52,366 nt of DNA from an uncultured Alistipes sp. (GTDB lineage: Bacteria > Bacteroidota > Bacteroidia > Bacteroidales > Rikenellaceae): NCBI GenBank assembly GCA_900542505.1, contig UQNV01000013.1:1-52366 (forward strand), written 5' to 3'. This document shows positions 7,124-15,340 of this stretch, piece by piece; the stretch's first letter is position 1, and the number at the start of each line of letters is the position of its first letter. Below the pieces are notes generated by a model, which did no database searches, had not been told where the DNA came from, and saw only the letters and a program-made list of their open reading frames with translations. Both the position numbers and the translations under genes were made by a program.

Positions 7124-8515
7124 TCACGACCGCACCGGCACCCTCTTCACCGACGAGAAGAGCAGTATGAGCAGGCTGCCCAGGATGGCCGCCGCCGTCG
7201 ACCCCATCAGGATGGCGATTTTACCCCGGTCGATGAGTTCGCCATCGGTAAAAGCGAGCGAATCGACGAAAAGCGACATCGTAAAGCCGATACCGCCCAG
7301 GCAGGCCACGGCCAGCAGCATCCGCCACGAGGCGCCCTCGGGCATCGCCGCAAGCCCCGCCTTCACGGCGCACCAGCTGGCCAGGAAGATGCCGAGCGGC
7401 TTGCCGACGAGCAGACCGAAAAAGACGCCCATGCCCACGGCTCCCGTCTCGGGCGAGACGGCGAAGATGTCGAGGTATTCGGCCGAAACGGGGACACCGG
7501 CGTTGGCCAGCGCGAAAATCGGCATAATCAGGAAGGTCACATAGGGGCTGAGCGCATTTTCGAGCCGGTGGCTGAGGCCCACCGAATTGGCCGCCACGTG
7601 GCGCATCCGCCTCAGGTAGTAGCGCTGCTCCTCGTTCGGGAAATCGCCGCCGAGCGAATCGGAGGTGAAGAGCATCGTACGCAACGAACGCATCTTGCGC
7701 ACGAAGTAGGCGCGGCCGTAGCGCGGCCGGTCGGGGATGAGCATCGCCATGGCCACACCCGAGATGGTCGAGTGCACGCCCGAATAGTAGAAGAGGCTCC
7801 ACACCACAATGGCCGGAACGAGGTAATACATCAGACGGGTTTCGCCCAGACGCTTCATCCAATAGACGAAGGCCATCACCAGCAGCGCCAGCAGCAGGCA
7901 GCCCAGCCGCACCTTGCTGCCGTAGAAGAAGGCGATGACCAGAATGGCCCCCAGGTCGTCGGCTATGGCGAGCGCCGTGAGGAAGACCTTCAGCGAGACG
8001 GGGACGCGGTTGCCCAGCATCGAGAGGATGCCGATGGCAAAGGCGATGTCGGTGGCCGTCGGGATACCCCATCCGTTCACGGCTGCCGTCCCGTGGTTGA
8101 AGCCGAGGAATATCAGCGCCGGGGCAATCATGCCGCCCGCCGCACCGAGCACCGGGAGAATCGCCTTCTTGGGTGTCGACAGCTGTCCCGAGATGATTTC
8201 ACGCTTGATTTCGAGCCCCACCGAGAAGAAGAAGATGACCATCAGGCCGTCGTTGATGAGCTTCTCGACGGTCATCCCCCGCGGGTAGGTCCAGTCGATG
8301 ACCCCGTCGGGGCTGTGGACCGCCAGCGAAAGGTCGGTCTGCAGCAGGTGGTGGTAGTACTCCGCCGTCAGGGGGAGATTGGCCAGCAGCATGGCTATGC
8401 CGACGCATACGAGCAGCACCACGCCGCCCGACCAGGGCGCCTCCAGGAAACGCTGGCCCCGCAGGCCCAGCAGATGGCGCCGGCGCACCCATCCGTACTT
8501 GAGAAATATACGCAT
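7124..8515 (-). CDS. nhaA: Na+/H+ antiporter NhaA
   Basis: 463 residues, about 11-12 hydrophobic segments. The NhaA signature aspartates are present: ATDIAFAIG (Asp156) and AIADDLGAI (Asp186-Asp187), matching the ion-binding Asp133 and Asp163-164 of the E. coli protein. SVGLEIKREI near residue 98 is also family-typical. It exports Na+ or Li+ in exchange for protons at the inner membrane and helps with alkaline pH and salt. Start MRIFLKYG at 8515 is preferred over an upstream ATG that adds a basic 18-residue peptide. It lies 62 nt after the ureohydrolase and 107 nt before an FKBP gene. Confidence 0.95.
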   Translation of the reverse strand: MRIFLKYGWVRRRHLLGLRGQRFLEAPWSGGVVLLVCVGIAMLLANLPLTAEYYHHLLQTDLSLAVHSPDGVIDWTYPRGMTVEKLINDGLMVIFFFSVGLEIKREIISGQLSTPKKAILPVLGAAGGMIAPALIFLGFNHGTAAVNGWGIPTATDIAFAIGILSMLGNRVPVSLKVFLTALAIADDLGAILVIAFFYGSKVRLGCLLLALLVMAFVYWMKRLGETRLMYYLVPAIVVWSLFYYSGVHSTISGVAMAMLIPDRPRYGRAYFVRKMRSLRTMLFTSDSLGGDFPNEEQRYYLRRMRHVAANSVGLSHRLENALSPYVTFLIMPIFALANAGVPVSAEYLDIFAVSPETGAVGMGVFFGLLVGKPLGIFLASWCAVKAGLAAMPEGASWRMLLAVACLGGIGFTMSLFVDSLAFTDGELIDRGKIAILMGSTAAAILGSLLILLFSSVKRVPVRS

Positions 8516-8577
8516 CGCTGTTGCTTTTTTCGGTTTCGGGCCGCCGCGGAGTCCGCCGCAGGGCCGCAATCATTTAT

Positions 8578-9648
8578 CTATTCCCGGGCCCGCCCCGACC
8601 CGGCACGCCCGGGGTCGTTCGAACGGAGCGTCAGTCCGCAGAGCTTCCAGAGCACGCGGGCGCCCGTGATGGCATTGATGCGCGCCTCGGGACGCGGCAC
8701 AACCTCCACCACGTCGAATCCGATGATGCGCCGTCCCGAGCGGACCAGCGTATCGAGCAGATAGACCGCCCGGTTGAACGACAGGCCGCCGTTGACCGGC
8801 GTACCCGTATCGGGACAGTTGTCGAACGAGAGGCCGTCGATGTCGAAGCTCACGTAGACGAGCGGCGGCAGCGTCGCAACGATGCGGCGGCACTGCTCGC
8901 CCCAGGTTGTGCCCTCGAATTCGGCCGCGGCCAGCGCCCCGTCCTCGAAGCTCACCACGCGGTCGGACCGCTCGGCCAGCAGCGCCTCGCGCTCCGAGAA
9001 GTCGCGCACGGCCACCTGCGCCAGACGCGTCACCTGAGGCACGTCGCGCAGGACGTTGTACATCACCGAGGCGTGGGAGTACTCGAACCCTTCGTAGGCC
9101 TCGCGCAGGTCGCGGTGGGCGTCGATGTGGAGGATGCCGAAGGCCTCGTAACGCTCGCCGAGCGCCCGGAGCAGCCCATAGGGGGTCGAGTGGTCGCCTC
9201 CGACCAGTCCCACCAGTTTGCCGGCGCCGAGCCAGCGGCGGGCCTGCTCCCGCACGTTCTCGTTCATGGCGGCGCACCCCTCGTTCACGCGGCGCAGCTT
9301 GCGGGCCATCGACTCGTCTTCGGGGTCACCCCCCTCCTCGAGGTGCTCGATGATGCGCTCCGCATCCCCGCGCAGACGCTGCGACTGCTCCTGCAGCGAG
9401 TAGTCGACATCGGCCGTGGCGATACCGCGCCGCCACTGGCCCGGAGCCAGCGGGTCGTGGAAGTCGAGCTGCGTCGAGGCCTCGATGATGGCATCGGGCG
9501 CATAGGCCGCACCCGCGCCGTAGGAGACCGTCACGTCCCACGGTACCGAGATGAGCACCAGTTCCGCCTCTTCGGGTTCGAAGGGGAACCCGAAATAGGT
9601 CCCCGTATCCACACCGACCCCGTCGGGGTCGAACGTCTTCATGTCCAT
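8578..9648 (-). CDS. agmatinase/arginase-family ureohydrolase
   Basis: 356 residues. Dinuclear Mn2+-binding motifs of the ureohydrolase superfamily are intact: GGDHS (His153), DAHRD (Asp176, His178, Asp180) and SFDIDGLSFD (Asp269, Asp271). Members cleave agmatine, arginine or a related guanidino/formimino compound. The usual DP after the third motif is replaced by FDNCPDTGTP, and substrate cannot be assigned from sequence. Start MDMKTF (9648) is chosen because earlier codons overlap the promoter; 9642 is an alternative. First gene of the minus-strand run leading to nhaA and the FKBP genes. Confidence 0.85.
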   Translation of the reverse strand: MDMKTFDPDGVGVDTGTYFGFPFEPEEAELVLISVPWDVTVSYGAGAAYAPDAIIEASTQLDFHDPLAPGQWRRGIATADVDYSLQEQSQRLRGDAERIIEHLEEGGDPEDESMARKLRRVNEGCAAMNENVREQARRWLGAGKLVGLVGGDHSTPYGLLRALGERYEAFGILHIDAHRDLREAYEGFEYSHASVMYNVLRDVPQVTRLAQVAVRDFSEREALLAERSDRVVSFEDGALAAAEFEGTTWGEQCRRIVATLPPLVYVSFDIDGLSFDNCPDTGTPVNGGLSFNRAVYLLDTLVRSGRRIIGFDVVEVVPRPEARINAITGARVLWKLCGLTLRSNDPGRAGSGRARE

Positions 9649-9670
9649 ATATCGAACGTGTTTTAATGAA

Positions 9671-9706
9671 CAAAGGTACACAAATTTTAATTTTTCCCTA
9701 ACTTTG
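9671..9706. promoter_or_regulatory. divergent promoters of the ureohydrolase gene and pdxB
   Basis: Minus-strand TACCTTTG lies at 9671-9678 and plus-strand TAACTTTG at 9699-9706. The two -7 boxes point away from each other, so the two -33 regions overlap. This would couple occupancy of the two promoters. Confidence 0.6.
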
Positions 9707-9735
9707 CTCCGATTTTTCCCGTAAAACGCACCGTT

Positions 9736-10731
9736 ATGAAGATTATCGCCGACAGCGCCATACCCTTCCTCGAAGGGGTTCTCGACCCGTGGGCCGAGGT
9801 GCTCCGGCTCCCCGGAGCCTCCATCACGGCCGCCGACGTCCGCGACGCCGACGCGCTCATCATCCGCACCCGCACCCGCTGCAACGCGGCGCTGCTCGAC
9901 GGCTCGCGCGTAAGCTTCATCGCCACGGCCACCATCGGATTCGACCACATCGACCTGGAGTACTGCCGCCGACGCGGCATCGGGGTGGCGACGGCGGCCG
10001 GCTGCAACGCCCGCGGCGTGCTGCAATGGGCCGGCGCCGTGCTGACCCACCTCTCCCGGAGCCAGGGATGGCTCCCCTCCCAGCTGACGCTGGGGGTGGT
10101 CGGCGTAGGCCATGTGGGCTCGCTCATCAAGGAGTATGCCGAAGGGTGGGGCTTCCGCGTGGTCTGCTGCGACCCGCCGCGCGAGGAGCGCGAACACCTG
10201 GGCTTCCTGCCGCTCGAAGAGGTGGCCGCCCAGGCCGACCTGCTCACCTTCCATACGCCACTCGACGCCACGACGCGCGGCATGGGCTCGGGCGCCCTCT
10301 TCGGGCGGATGAAGCCCGGCTCGGTGGTGCTCAACTCCTCGCGCGGCGAGGTGGTCGACGGGCAGGCGCTGCTCGACAGCGGCCTCCGCTTCGTACTCGA
10401 CGTCTGGGAGCATGAGCCGCACATCTCGCCGGCGCTGCTCGAACGGGCGCTGCTCGCCACGCCCCACATCGCCGGCTACACCGAGCAGGGCAAGGCCAAC
10501 GCCACGGCGGCAGCCGTCGCGGCCGTCGCCCGCGCCTTCGGCCTTCCGCTCGACGGGTGGTATCCCCCGACCGTCACCCCGTCCAACCCGCGCCCCGTCT
10601 CCTGGGAGGAGCTCGGCGCCACCGTCGGTGACTACTTCGACATCGAGGCCGAAAGCCGCTGTCTGAAGGCCCATCCCGAGGCCTTCGAGCAGCTACGCGA
10701 CCACTACCGCTACCGCCACGAATACTTCTGA
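9736..10731 (+). CDS. pdxB: erythronate-4-phosphate dehydrogenase
   Basis: 331 residues of the D-isomer 2-hydroxyacid dehydrogenase family with PdxB features. The substrate domain starts MKIIADSAIPF, the Rossmann fold motif is GVVGVGHVGSLI (about residues 120-131), and LNSSRGEVVD and VWEHEPHI are present. The C-terminal extension of about 60 residues is the PdxB dimerisation region, absent from PGDH or GhrB. It oxidises 4-phosphoerythronate in the DXP-independent vitamin B6 pathway. Own promoter, divergent from the ureohydrolase gene; pyrD follows after 60 nt. Confidence 0.93.
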   Translation: MKIIADSAIPFLEGVLDPWAEVLRLPGASITAADVRDADALIIRTRTRCNAALLDGSRVSFIATATIGFDHIDLEYCRRRGIGVATAAGCNARGVLQWAGAVLTHLSRSQGWLPSQLTLGVVGVGHVGSLIKEYAEGWGFRVVCCDPPREEREHLGFLPLEEVAAQADLLTFHTPLDATTRGMGSGALFGRMKPGSVVLNSSRGEVVDGQALLDSGLRFVLDVWEHEPHISPALLERALLATPHIAGYTEQGKANATAAAVAAVARAFGLPLDGWYPPTVTPSNPRPVSWEELGATVGDYFDIEAESRCLKAHPEAFEQLRDHYRYRHEYF

Positions 10732-10763
10732 GAGAAAACCGTACGGATTCCGGCTTTTTTTTC

Positions 10764-10771
10764 TATCTTTG
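10764..10771 (+). promoter_or_regulatory. -7 box for pyrD-cinA
   Basis: TATCTTTG preceded by a T-rich tract (10755-10762), 20 nt upstream of the pyrD start at 10792. No TTG lies at the expected -33 distance. Confidence 0.6.
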
Positions 10772-10791
10772 GGCCCGGATTGCAGCAAGGC

Positions 10792-11850
10792 ATGATTTAC
10801 CGCCGAATCATAAAACCCATTCTCTTCTCGCTCAGCATCGAACGGGCCCACGCCGCCGTGTTGCTGCTGCTGCGCATCATCGGCCGCATTCCGGGCGGCC
10901 GCTGGCTGCTGCGCAAGTGCTATGCGGTGGAGCATCCGGCGCTCGAGCGCGAGGTCTTCGGCCGCAAGTTCCGCAACCCCATCGGGCTTGCCGCCGGCTT
11001 CGACCACAACGGCGAGGTGGTGCGCGAACTGGCCGCAATGGGCTTCGGATTCGTCGAGGTGGGCACCGTCACGCCCAAACCCCAGCCGGGCAATCCCCGC
11101 CCGCGGGTCTTCCGCCTGCCGAAGGACAACGCCATCATCAACCGCATCGGCCTCTGCAACAAGGGGCTGGAGCGCGTCCAGGAGAACCTGCGCAAGCCCC
11201 ACGACGAGGTCATCGTCGGCTGCAACATCGGCAAGAATACCGCCACCTCGCCCGAAAACGCCCCGACGGACTACCTGAAGCTCTTCCGCAACCTCTATCA
11301 ATATGCGGACTACTTCACCGTGAACATCAGCTGCGACAACGCCTGCAACGAAAGTTCGAGCCATGCGCGCGCACAGATTCTGCGCATCCTCGACCCGCTC
11401 TTCGACTTCCGCCGCGGCCAGAACCAGTACCGTCCCATCATGCTGAAGATTTCGCCCGACATGCCGGACGAGGTCCTCGACGAAATCACCGACATCCTGC
11501 TCTCGACGCCGCTCGACGGCATCGTGGCCACCAACGGAACGCACCGCCGCGGCGAGCTGCGCACGAGCCTGGCCTCGGTGACGAAAATCGGCAGCGGCCG
11601 CATGAGCGGCGCCCCGCTGACGGCGCGCGCCATCGAAATCGTTCGCCGCATCCACCAGCGTTCGGGCGGAACCTACCCCATCATCGGCGTGGGCGGTCTG
11701 ATGACCCCCGAGGAGGTGAAGGCGATGCTCGATGCCGGAGCCGACCTGGTCCAGCTCTACACGGGCTACATCTACAACGGCCCGGGATTTGTCAAGCGCA
11801 TCTGCCGCATGCTCGTTGCCGACGCCGAAACGACGGCGGCGCAATCATAA
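10792..11850 (+). CDS. pyrD: dihydroorotate dehydrogenase, class-2-like
   Basis: 352 residues. The amphipathic N-terminal helices (residues 1-45) that bind the membrane and quinone in class 2 enzymes are present. The barrel then runs RNPIGLAAGFDHNGE, GFVEVGTVTP, NRIGLCNKG, IVGCNIGKN, IGVGGL and LYTGYIYNGP, with FMN-site glycines intact. It converts dihydroorotate to orotate in pyrimidine synthesis. Odd: the catalytic-loop motif, NxSSPN in class 2, reads NISCDN here (178-183), so Cys181 stands where class 2 has the base Ser. Cys is the class 1 choice. The start follows the promoter; an ATG four codons upstream is less likely. cinA begins 11 nt downstream. Confidence 0.93.
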   Translation: MIYRRIIKPILFSLSIERAHAAVLLLLRIIGRIPGGRWLLRKCYAVEHPALEREVFGRKFRNPIGLAAGFDHNGEVVRELAAMGFGFVEVGTVTPKPQPGNPRPRVFRLPKDNAIINRIGLCNKGLERVQENLRKPHDEVIVGCNIGKNTATSPENAPTDYLKLFRNLYQYADYFTVNISCDNACNESSSHARAQILRILDPLFDFRRGQNQYRPIMLKISPDMPDEVLDEITDILLSTPLDGIVATNGTHRRGELRTSLASVTKIGSGRMSGAPLTARAIEIVRRIHQRSGGTYPIIGVGGLMTPEEVKAMLDAGADLVQLYTGYIYNGPGFVKRICRMLVADAETTAAQS

Positions 11851-11861
11851 TTCCACCCACC

Positions 11862-13160
11862 ATGCAAGCCACCATTCTGACGATTGGCGATGAGATTCTC
11901 ATCGGCCAGATTGTGGACACCAATTCGGTATCCATCGCCAAATACCTCAACGCAGCGGGGGTCGTCGTCCGCGAGAAGTGCTCCATCGGCGACGACCGCG
12001 ACCAGATTGTCACAACGCTCGAACGCTGCCTCGCCCACTCCGACATCGTCATCCTCACCGGCGGCCTCGGCCCCACGAAGGACGACATCACCAAGAAGAC
12101 CCTCGCCGAGATGTTCCACAGCGAGCTGGTCGTCGACCCCGCGGTCGAGGCCCATGTCCGCCGGATGCTCGAAGCGCGCGGCATCGACTTCAACGAACTC
12201 AACCGCGGCCAGGCACTCGTGCCGGCCTGCTGCACGGTGCTCTTCAACGCCCACGGCACGGCACCCGGCATGTGGTTCGAGCGCGACGGCAAGGTCGTCG
12301 TCTCGCTTCCGGGCGTCCCCTTCGAGATGGAGCATCTGATGCAGGACGAGGTGATGCCGCGCCTGAAGGCGCACTTCTCGCTGCGCCAGATTGTCCACCG
12401 CACGCTCATCACGGCGGGGCTGGCCGAATCGATGCTCGCCAAGCGCATCGAGAAGTGGGAGGAGGCGCTGCCTCCCTACCTCAAGCTGGCCTACCTGCCC
12501 AATCCGGGAGCCGTGCGGCTGCGCCTGTCGGCCTACGAGGTCGAGGGCGAACCCGTCGCCCGGGAAATCGAACGGCAGTTCGAGGCGCTGCGCAAAATCA
12601 TCCCCGAATATGTCGTGGGCTACGAGAAGGCCACGATGCAGGAGCTCGTCCACCGCACGCTGACGGAGCGCGGGCTGACGCTGGCCACGGCCGAGAGCTG
12701 CACGGGCGGCGCCATCGCCTCGCGCTTCACGGCCATGCCGGGCGCTTCGGCCTACTTCCTCTGCGGCGTGGTCTCCTACAGCAACGAGTCCAAGAGCAGG
12801 GTGCTGGGCGTCCCCGCCGAAGATATCGCCCGCTACGGCGCCGTGAGCGAGCAGGTGGCCCGCCACATGGCCGAAGGGGCGCGCCGCCTGGCCGGAGCCG
12901 ACTACGCCGTGGCGACCACCGGCATCGCCGGGCCGACGGGCGGCTCGGCCCAGAAGCCGGTCGGCACGGTCTGGATGGCCGTGGCCACCCCCCGCGGGAC
13001 GCGGGCCGAGGTCCGGCAGTGCGGCACGGACCGGGGACAGATTATCGACCGCGCCTCGGCCTTTGCCATCGGCATGCTCCACGAGGAGCTCGGGAAGGAG
13101 CTGCCGCAGGCCCCCGATGACGAAAAGCAGTCCGAAAATCCGTCAAACGCAACGCATTGA
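11862..13160 (+). CDS. cinA: CinA: nucleotide pyrophosphatase plus nicotinamide-nucleotide amidase
   Basis: 432 residues. The N-terminal MoaB/COG1058-like domain has ILTIGDEILIGQIVDTNS and LTGGLGPTKDD. The C-terminal amidase domain (about 265-415) has TAESCTGGAIASRFTAMPG, VVSYSNESKSRVLGV and TTGIAGPTGGSAQKPVGTVW, typical of PncC. The family hydrolyses NMN to nicotinate mononucleotide and cleaves ADP-ribose, recycling pyridine nucleotides. It lies 11 nt after pyrD, so they share a transcript. Length is normal for the two-domain form. Confidence 0.95.
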   Translation: MQATILTIGDEILIGQIVDTNSVSIAKYLNAAGVVVREKCSIGDDRDQIVTTLERCLAHSDIVILTGGLGPTKDDITKKTLAEMFHSELVVDPAVEAHVRRMLEARGIDFNELNRGQALVPACCTVLFNAHGTAPGMWFERDGKVVVSLPGVPFEMEHLMQDEVMPRLKAHFSLRQIVHRTLITAGLAESMLAKRIEKWEEALPPYLKLAYLPNPGAVRLRLSAYEVEGEPVAREIERQFEALRKIIPEYVVGYEKATMQELVHRTLTERGLTLATAESCTGGAIASRFTAMPGASAYFLCGVVSYSNESKSRVLGVPAEDIARYGAVSEQVARHMAEGARRLAGADYAVATTGIAGPTGGSAQKPVGTVWMAVATPRGTRAEVRQCGTDRGQIIDRASAFAIGMLHEELGKELPQAPDDEKQSENPSNATH

Positions 13161-13229
13161 CATACAGCGTATTGAAAACTACCGGGGAATTATTCCGTGC
13201 ATTTATGCTCGTATTCCTCGAATTTTGAC

Positions 13230-13237
13230 TATATTTG
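13230..13237 (+). promoter_or_regulatory. -7 box for the rpmB-rpmG-DUF4295 operon
   Basis: TATATTTG about 39 nt before the rpmB ATG, in an AT-rich leader. The -33 box is not clear. Confidence 0.6.
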
Positions 13238-13275
13238 CACTCCCTTTCGGGGATTTTAACCAAAAAAACACGAAG

Positions 13276-13509
13276 ATGAAAGTTTGCGAAATCACTGGCA
13301 AAGTGGCGATTGTGGGCAACAACGTTTCCCACTCGCACCACAAGACCAAGCGCAAGTTCAGTCCCAATCTGAAAACCAAGCGCTTCTGGTCCGAGGAAGA
13401 GGGCCGCTGGATTACCCTGCGTGTATCGGCAGCCGGCATGAAAACGATTAACAAGAAGGGTCTTGCAGTGGCCATGCGCGAGGCAGCCGCAGCCAAAAAC
13501 ATCTACTAA
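13276..13509 (+). CDS. rpmB: 50S ribosomal protein bL28
   Basis: 77 residues: MKVCEITGKVAIVGNNVSHS near the N terminus, then the conserved HKTKRKFSPNLKTKRFW and TLRVSAAGMKTINKKG. It has one Cys and no CxxC pairs, so it is a zinc-free form. First gene of a compact ribosomal operon; rpmG follows 13 nt later. Confidence 0.97.
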   Translation: MKVCEITGKVAIVGNNVSHSHHKTKRKFSPNLKTKRFWSEEEGRWITLRVSAAGMKTINKKGLAVAMREAAAAKNIY

Positions 13510-13522
13510 AACCGAGTAACAC

Positions 13523-13705
13523 ATGGCAAAGAAAGGCAACAGAGTTCAGGTCATCCTCGAGTGCACCGAACAGAAAGAGAGCGGTGTTGCGGGAATGTCC
13601 CGTTACATCACCACCAAGAACAAGAAGAACACGCCCGAGCGTCTTGAGCGCAAGAAGTACAACCCCTTCCTGAAGCGTGTCACCGTTCACCGTGAAATCA
13701 AATAG
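13523..13705 (+). CDS. rpmG: 50S ribosomal protein bL33
   Basis: 60 residues: [20 protein letters not shown], then [20 protein letters not shown] and [15 protein letters not shown], all bL33 signatures. It has a single Cys and lacks the paired CxxC zinc ligands, so it is the zinc-independent type. It sits between rpmB and the DUF4295 gene with 12-13 nt gaps on both sides. Confidence 0.97.
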   Translation: MAKKGNRVQVILECTEQKESGVAGMSRYITTKNKKNTPERLERKKYNPFLKRVTVHREIK

Positions 13706-13717
13706 TATTGAAGCGTT

Positions 13718-13876
13718 ATGGCAAAGAAAGTAGTCGCAACACTGAAGACCGGCACGGGCAAGCAGTTTACCAAGTGCATCAAGATGGTCAAGTCCGAGAA
13801 GACCGGTGCCTACATGTTCAAGGAGGGCATCATCGCCAACGACCAGGTAAAGGCATTCTTCGAGGAGAAGAAATAA
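13718..13876 (+). CDS. DUF4295 small basic protein (probable Bacteroidota ribosomal protein)
   Basis: 52 residues beginning MAKKVVATLKTGTGKQFTK, rich in Lys and ending FFEEKK. It starts 12 nt after rpmG and stops just before the operon terminator. This is the Bacteroidota-specific DUF4295 family, always found after rpmB-rpmG. I recall that structural work on a Flavobacterium ribosome found an additional large-subunit protein, named bL38, which may be this family; that identification is from memory. Context and basic composition fit a ribosomal role. Confidence 0.9.
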   Translation: MAKKVVATLKTGTGKQFTKCIKMVKSEKTGAYMFKEGIIANDQVKAFFEEKK

Positions 13877-13895
13877 GTATTTTAGGAGACATCCT

Positions 13896-13936
13896 AAATA
13901 CAAAGGGCATCCCGACGGGGTGCCCTTTGTATTTTT
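13896..13936 (+). terminator. intrinsic terminator of the ribosomal operon
   Basis: AAATACAAAGGGCA pairs with TGCCCTTTGTATTT over 14 bp, with extra inner pairs and a T run, 20 nt after the DUF4295 stop. The A-flank makes it potentially bidirectional. Confidence 0.9.
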
Positions 13937-13972
13937 CGGCCGGCCGGGCGACGACATCTGGCAAAAAATGCC

Positions 13973-13980
13973 TATATTTG
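13973..13980 (+). promoter_or_regulatory. -7 box for the protease module
   Basis: TATATTTG 35 nt upstream of the ATG at 14015, directly after the ribosomal-operon terminator. The -33 box is not recognised. Confidence 0.6.
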
Positions 13981-14014
13981 GGAAAAGAGCGGGGTCCGCT
14001 CACACGACAAAGCC

Positions 14015-15340
14015 ATGAAACAGACCCTCACATTCACACCCCCGGTACTTCCTCCGACCGCCAGCCGACTCGACCCCGACGCCTTCGACCGCAGCCTGGA
14101 GGCCTTCAACGGAAAGCTCTACCGCGAATCGTTCCTCGCGCTGCTCGACTTCATCGGGGAGGGGCTGCGCACCAGGTACGGCAATGCCGCCGGGACCGAG
14201 TTCGAGATACCCCACGGCTCCATCGTGGTCCGCATCCGGCTCGACGACGAGCGGCTGCGCATCGAAGCCCCCTTCCTCGAACTGCCCGAACGGGGGCGTA
14301 TCCCGCTGCTGCGGCAGGCCGCCGTGCTGAACATCTGCGGCCTGGACCTCACGCGGCTCGTGCTGCGCGGCGAGCGGCTCCATTTCGAATATGAGTGTCC
14401 CCTGTCACTCGTCCACCCCGCGAAAATCTACTACGTCCTGCGCGAAATCTGCCACACGGGCGACCGCTACGACGACGAGTTCGTCACGAAATTCCACGCA
14501 CGGCGCATCTGCACGCCGCGCATCAGGCCCTACGACGCCGCAACCGTCCGGCAGGTCTGCGACGCCATCCGCTCAGCCTGCGACGAAGGGCTGCGCGAGG
14601 CCGAGGCCTTCGAAAGCGAGCGCAACTACGGCTATGCGTGGAACATCGTCGCCACGACGCTGCTGCGCATCTGCTATCTCGCCCGGCCGCAGGGGCAGCT
14701 GCTCAACCTCCTCGACCGGGCCATCCACGAGCTCGACCGCGAGGAGGTTCCCCTCCCGGAGGTGGTCTCGCGCGGGCGGGAGTTCATTCGCAAGCTCCGC
14801 TCGATGGAGGAGGCCGAGCTGGCCGAAGGGCTCTACCTCACCGAGACGTTCATCCCCGAGAAGCGTCGCGCGACGCTCAAGAGCATCCAGGATGCCTTCG
14901 GAGAGAGTGCAGCCCGCAGCGCCGAGGCCCTCGAGCGCAAGGACTATGCGGTCTGCTGCCTTGCGACCGTCTACAAGTTCTACGAAATGTACTACAACAA
15001 CGACGTCCCGACGGAGGTCGACGCCGTCGTCTCGCAGGCGCTTGCCCAGAGCGCCTCGCGTCCGCTCGAGGAGGCGGCCCCGCTGCTCGACGAGGCCATG
15101 CAGCGCATCATGGATGGCGACCTCGAGGATGAGACCCCCGACGACACCCCGGACGCCGCCTCCGGCGACGGCAGCCCGACCGCGGACGGCACGGCGAAGC
15201 CCACACCGCTGCAACGCCAGGCGATGACCGGCGTACTGCTCCAGAGCGGTTTTCTGGAGCGCTACATGAAACGCATGCACGAATCCGGGCGCCCGGCCGA
15301 CGCCGGGGAGCATCCGGAACCAAAACAGACCGACCGATGA
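14015..15340 (+). CDS. uncharacterised cytosolic protein, partner of the downstream protease
   Basis: 441 residues, no signal peptide and no membrane segment. Residues about 22-165 look like an alpha/beta unit of the CesT/YbjN type (helix-strand-strand-helix: EIPHGSIVVRIRLDDERLRIEAP, then LHFEYECPLSLV), a faint resemblance. Residues 175-350 are mostly helical. An acidic Asp/Thr/Pro-rich linker (about 368-400) leads to a short helical end. Its stop overlaps the protease ATG (15337-15340), so the two are translationally coupled and probably work together. I do not recognise a named family and assign no function. Confidence 0.75.
   Translation: MKQTLTFTPPVLPPTASRLDPDAFDRSLEAFNGKLYRESFLALLDFIGEGLRTRYGNAAGTEFEIPHGSIVVRIRLDDERLRIEAPFLELPERGRIPLLRQAAVLNICGLDLTRLVLRGERLHFEYECPLSLVHPAKIYYVLREICHTGDRYDDEFVTKFHARRICTPRIRPYDAATVRQVCDAIRSACDEGLREAEAFESERNYGYAWNIVATTLLRICYLARPQGQLLNLLDRAIHELDREEVPLPEVVSRGREFIRKLRSMEEAELAEGLYLTETFIPEKRRATLKSIQDAFGESAARSAEALERKDYAVCCLATVYKFYEMYYNNDVPTEVDAVVSQALAQSASRPLEEAAPLLDEAMQRIMDGDLEDETPDDTPDAASGDGSPTADGTAKPTPLQRQAMTGVLLQSGFLERYMKRMHESGRPADAGEHPEPKQTDR

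Noticed and set aside
6992..8764. A 590-codon frame antisense to nhaA
   Set aside because: Composition artefact; NhaA motifs are on the minus strand.
8578..10674. A 698-codon minus frame that would extend the ureohydrolase through pdxB
   Set aside because: The extension is antisense to pdxB and crosses both promoters; the real start is near 9648.
13276..13705. Zinc-responsive paralogues of bL28 and bL33
   Set aside because: Both are Cys-poor forms, but so are the standard copies in many bacteria, and no Zur operator was recognised.
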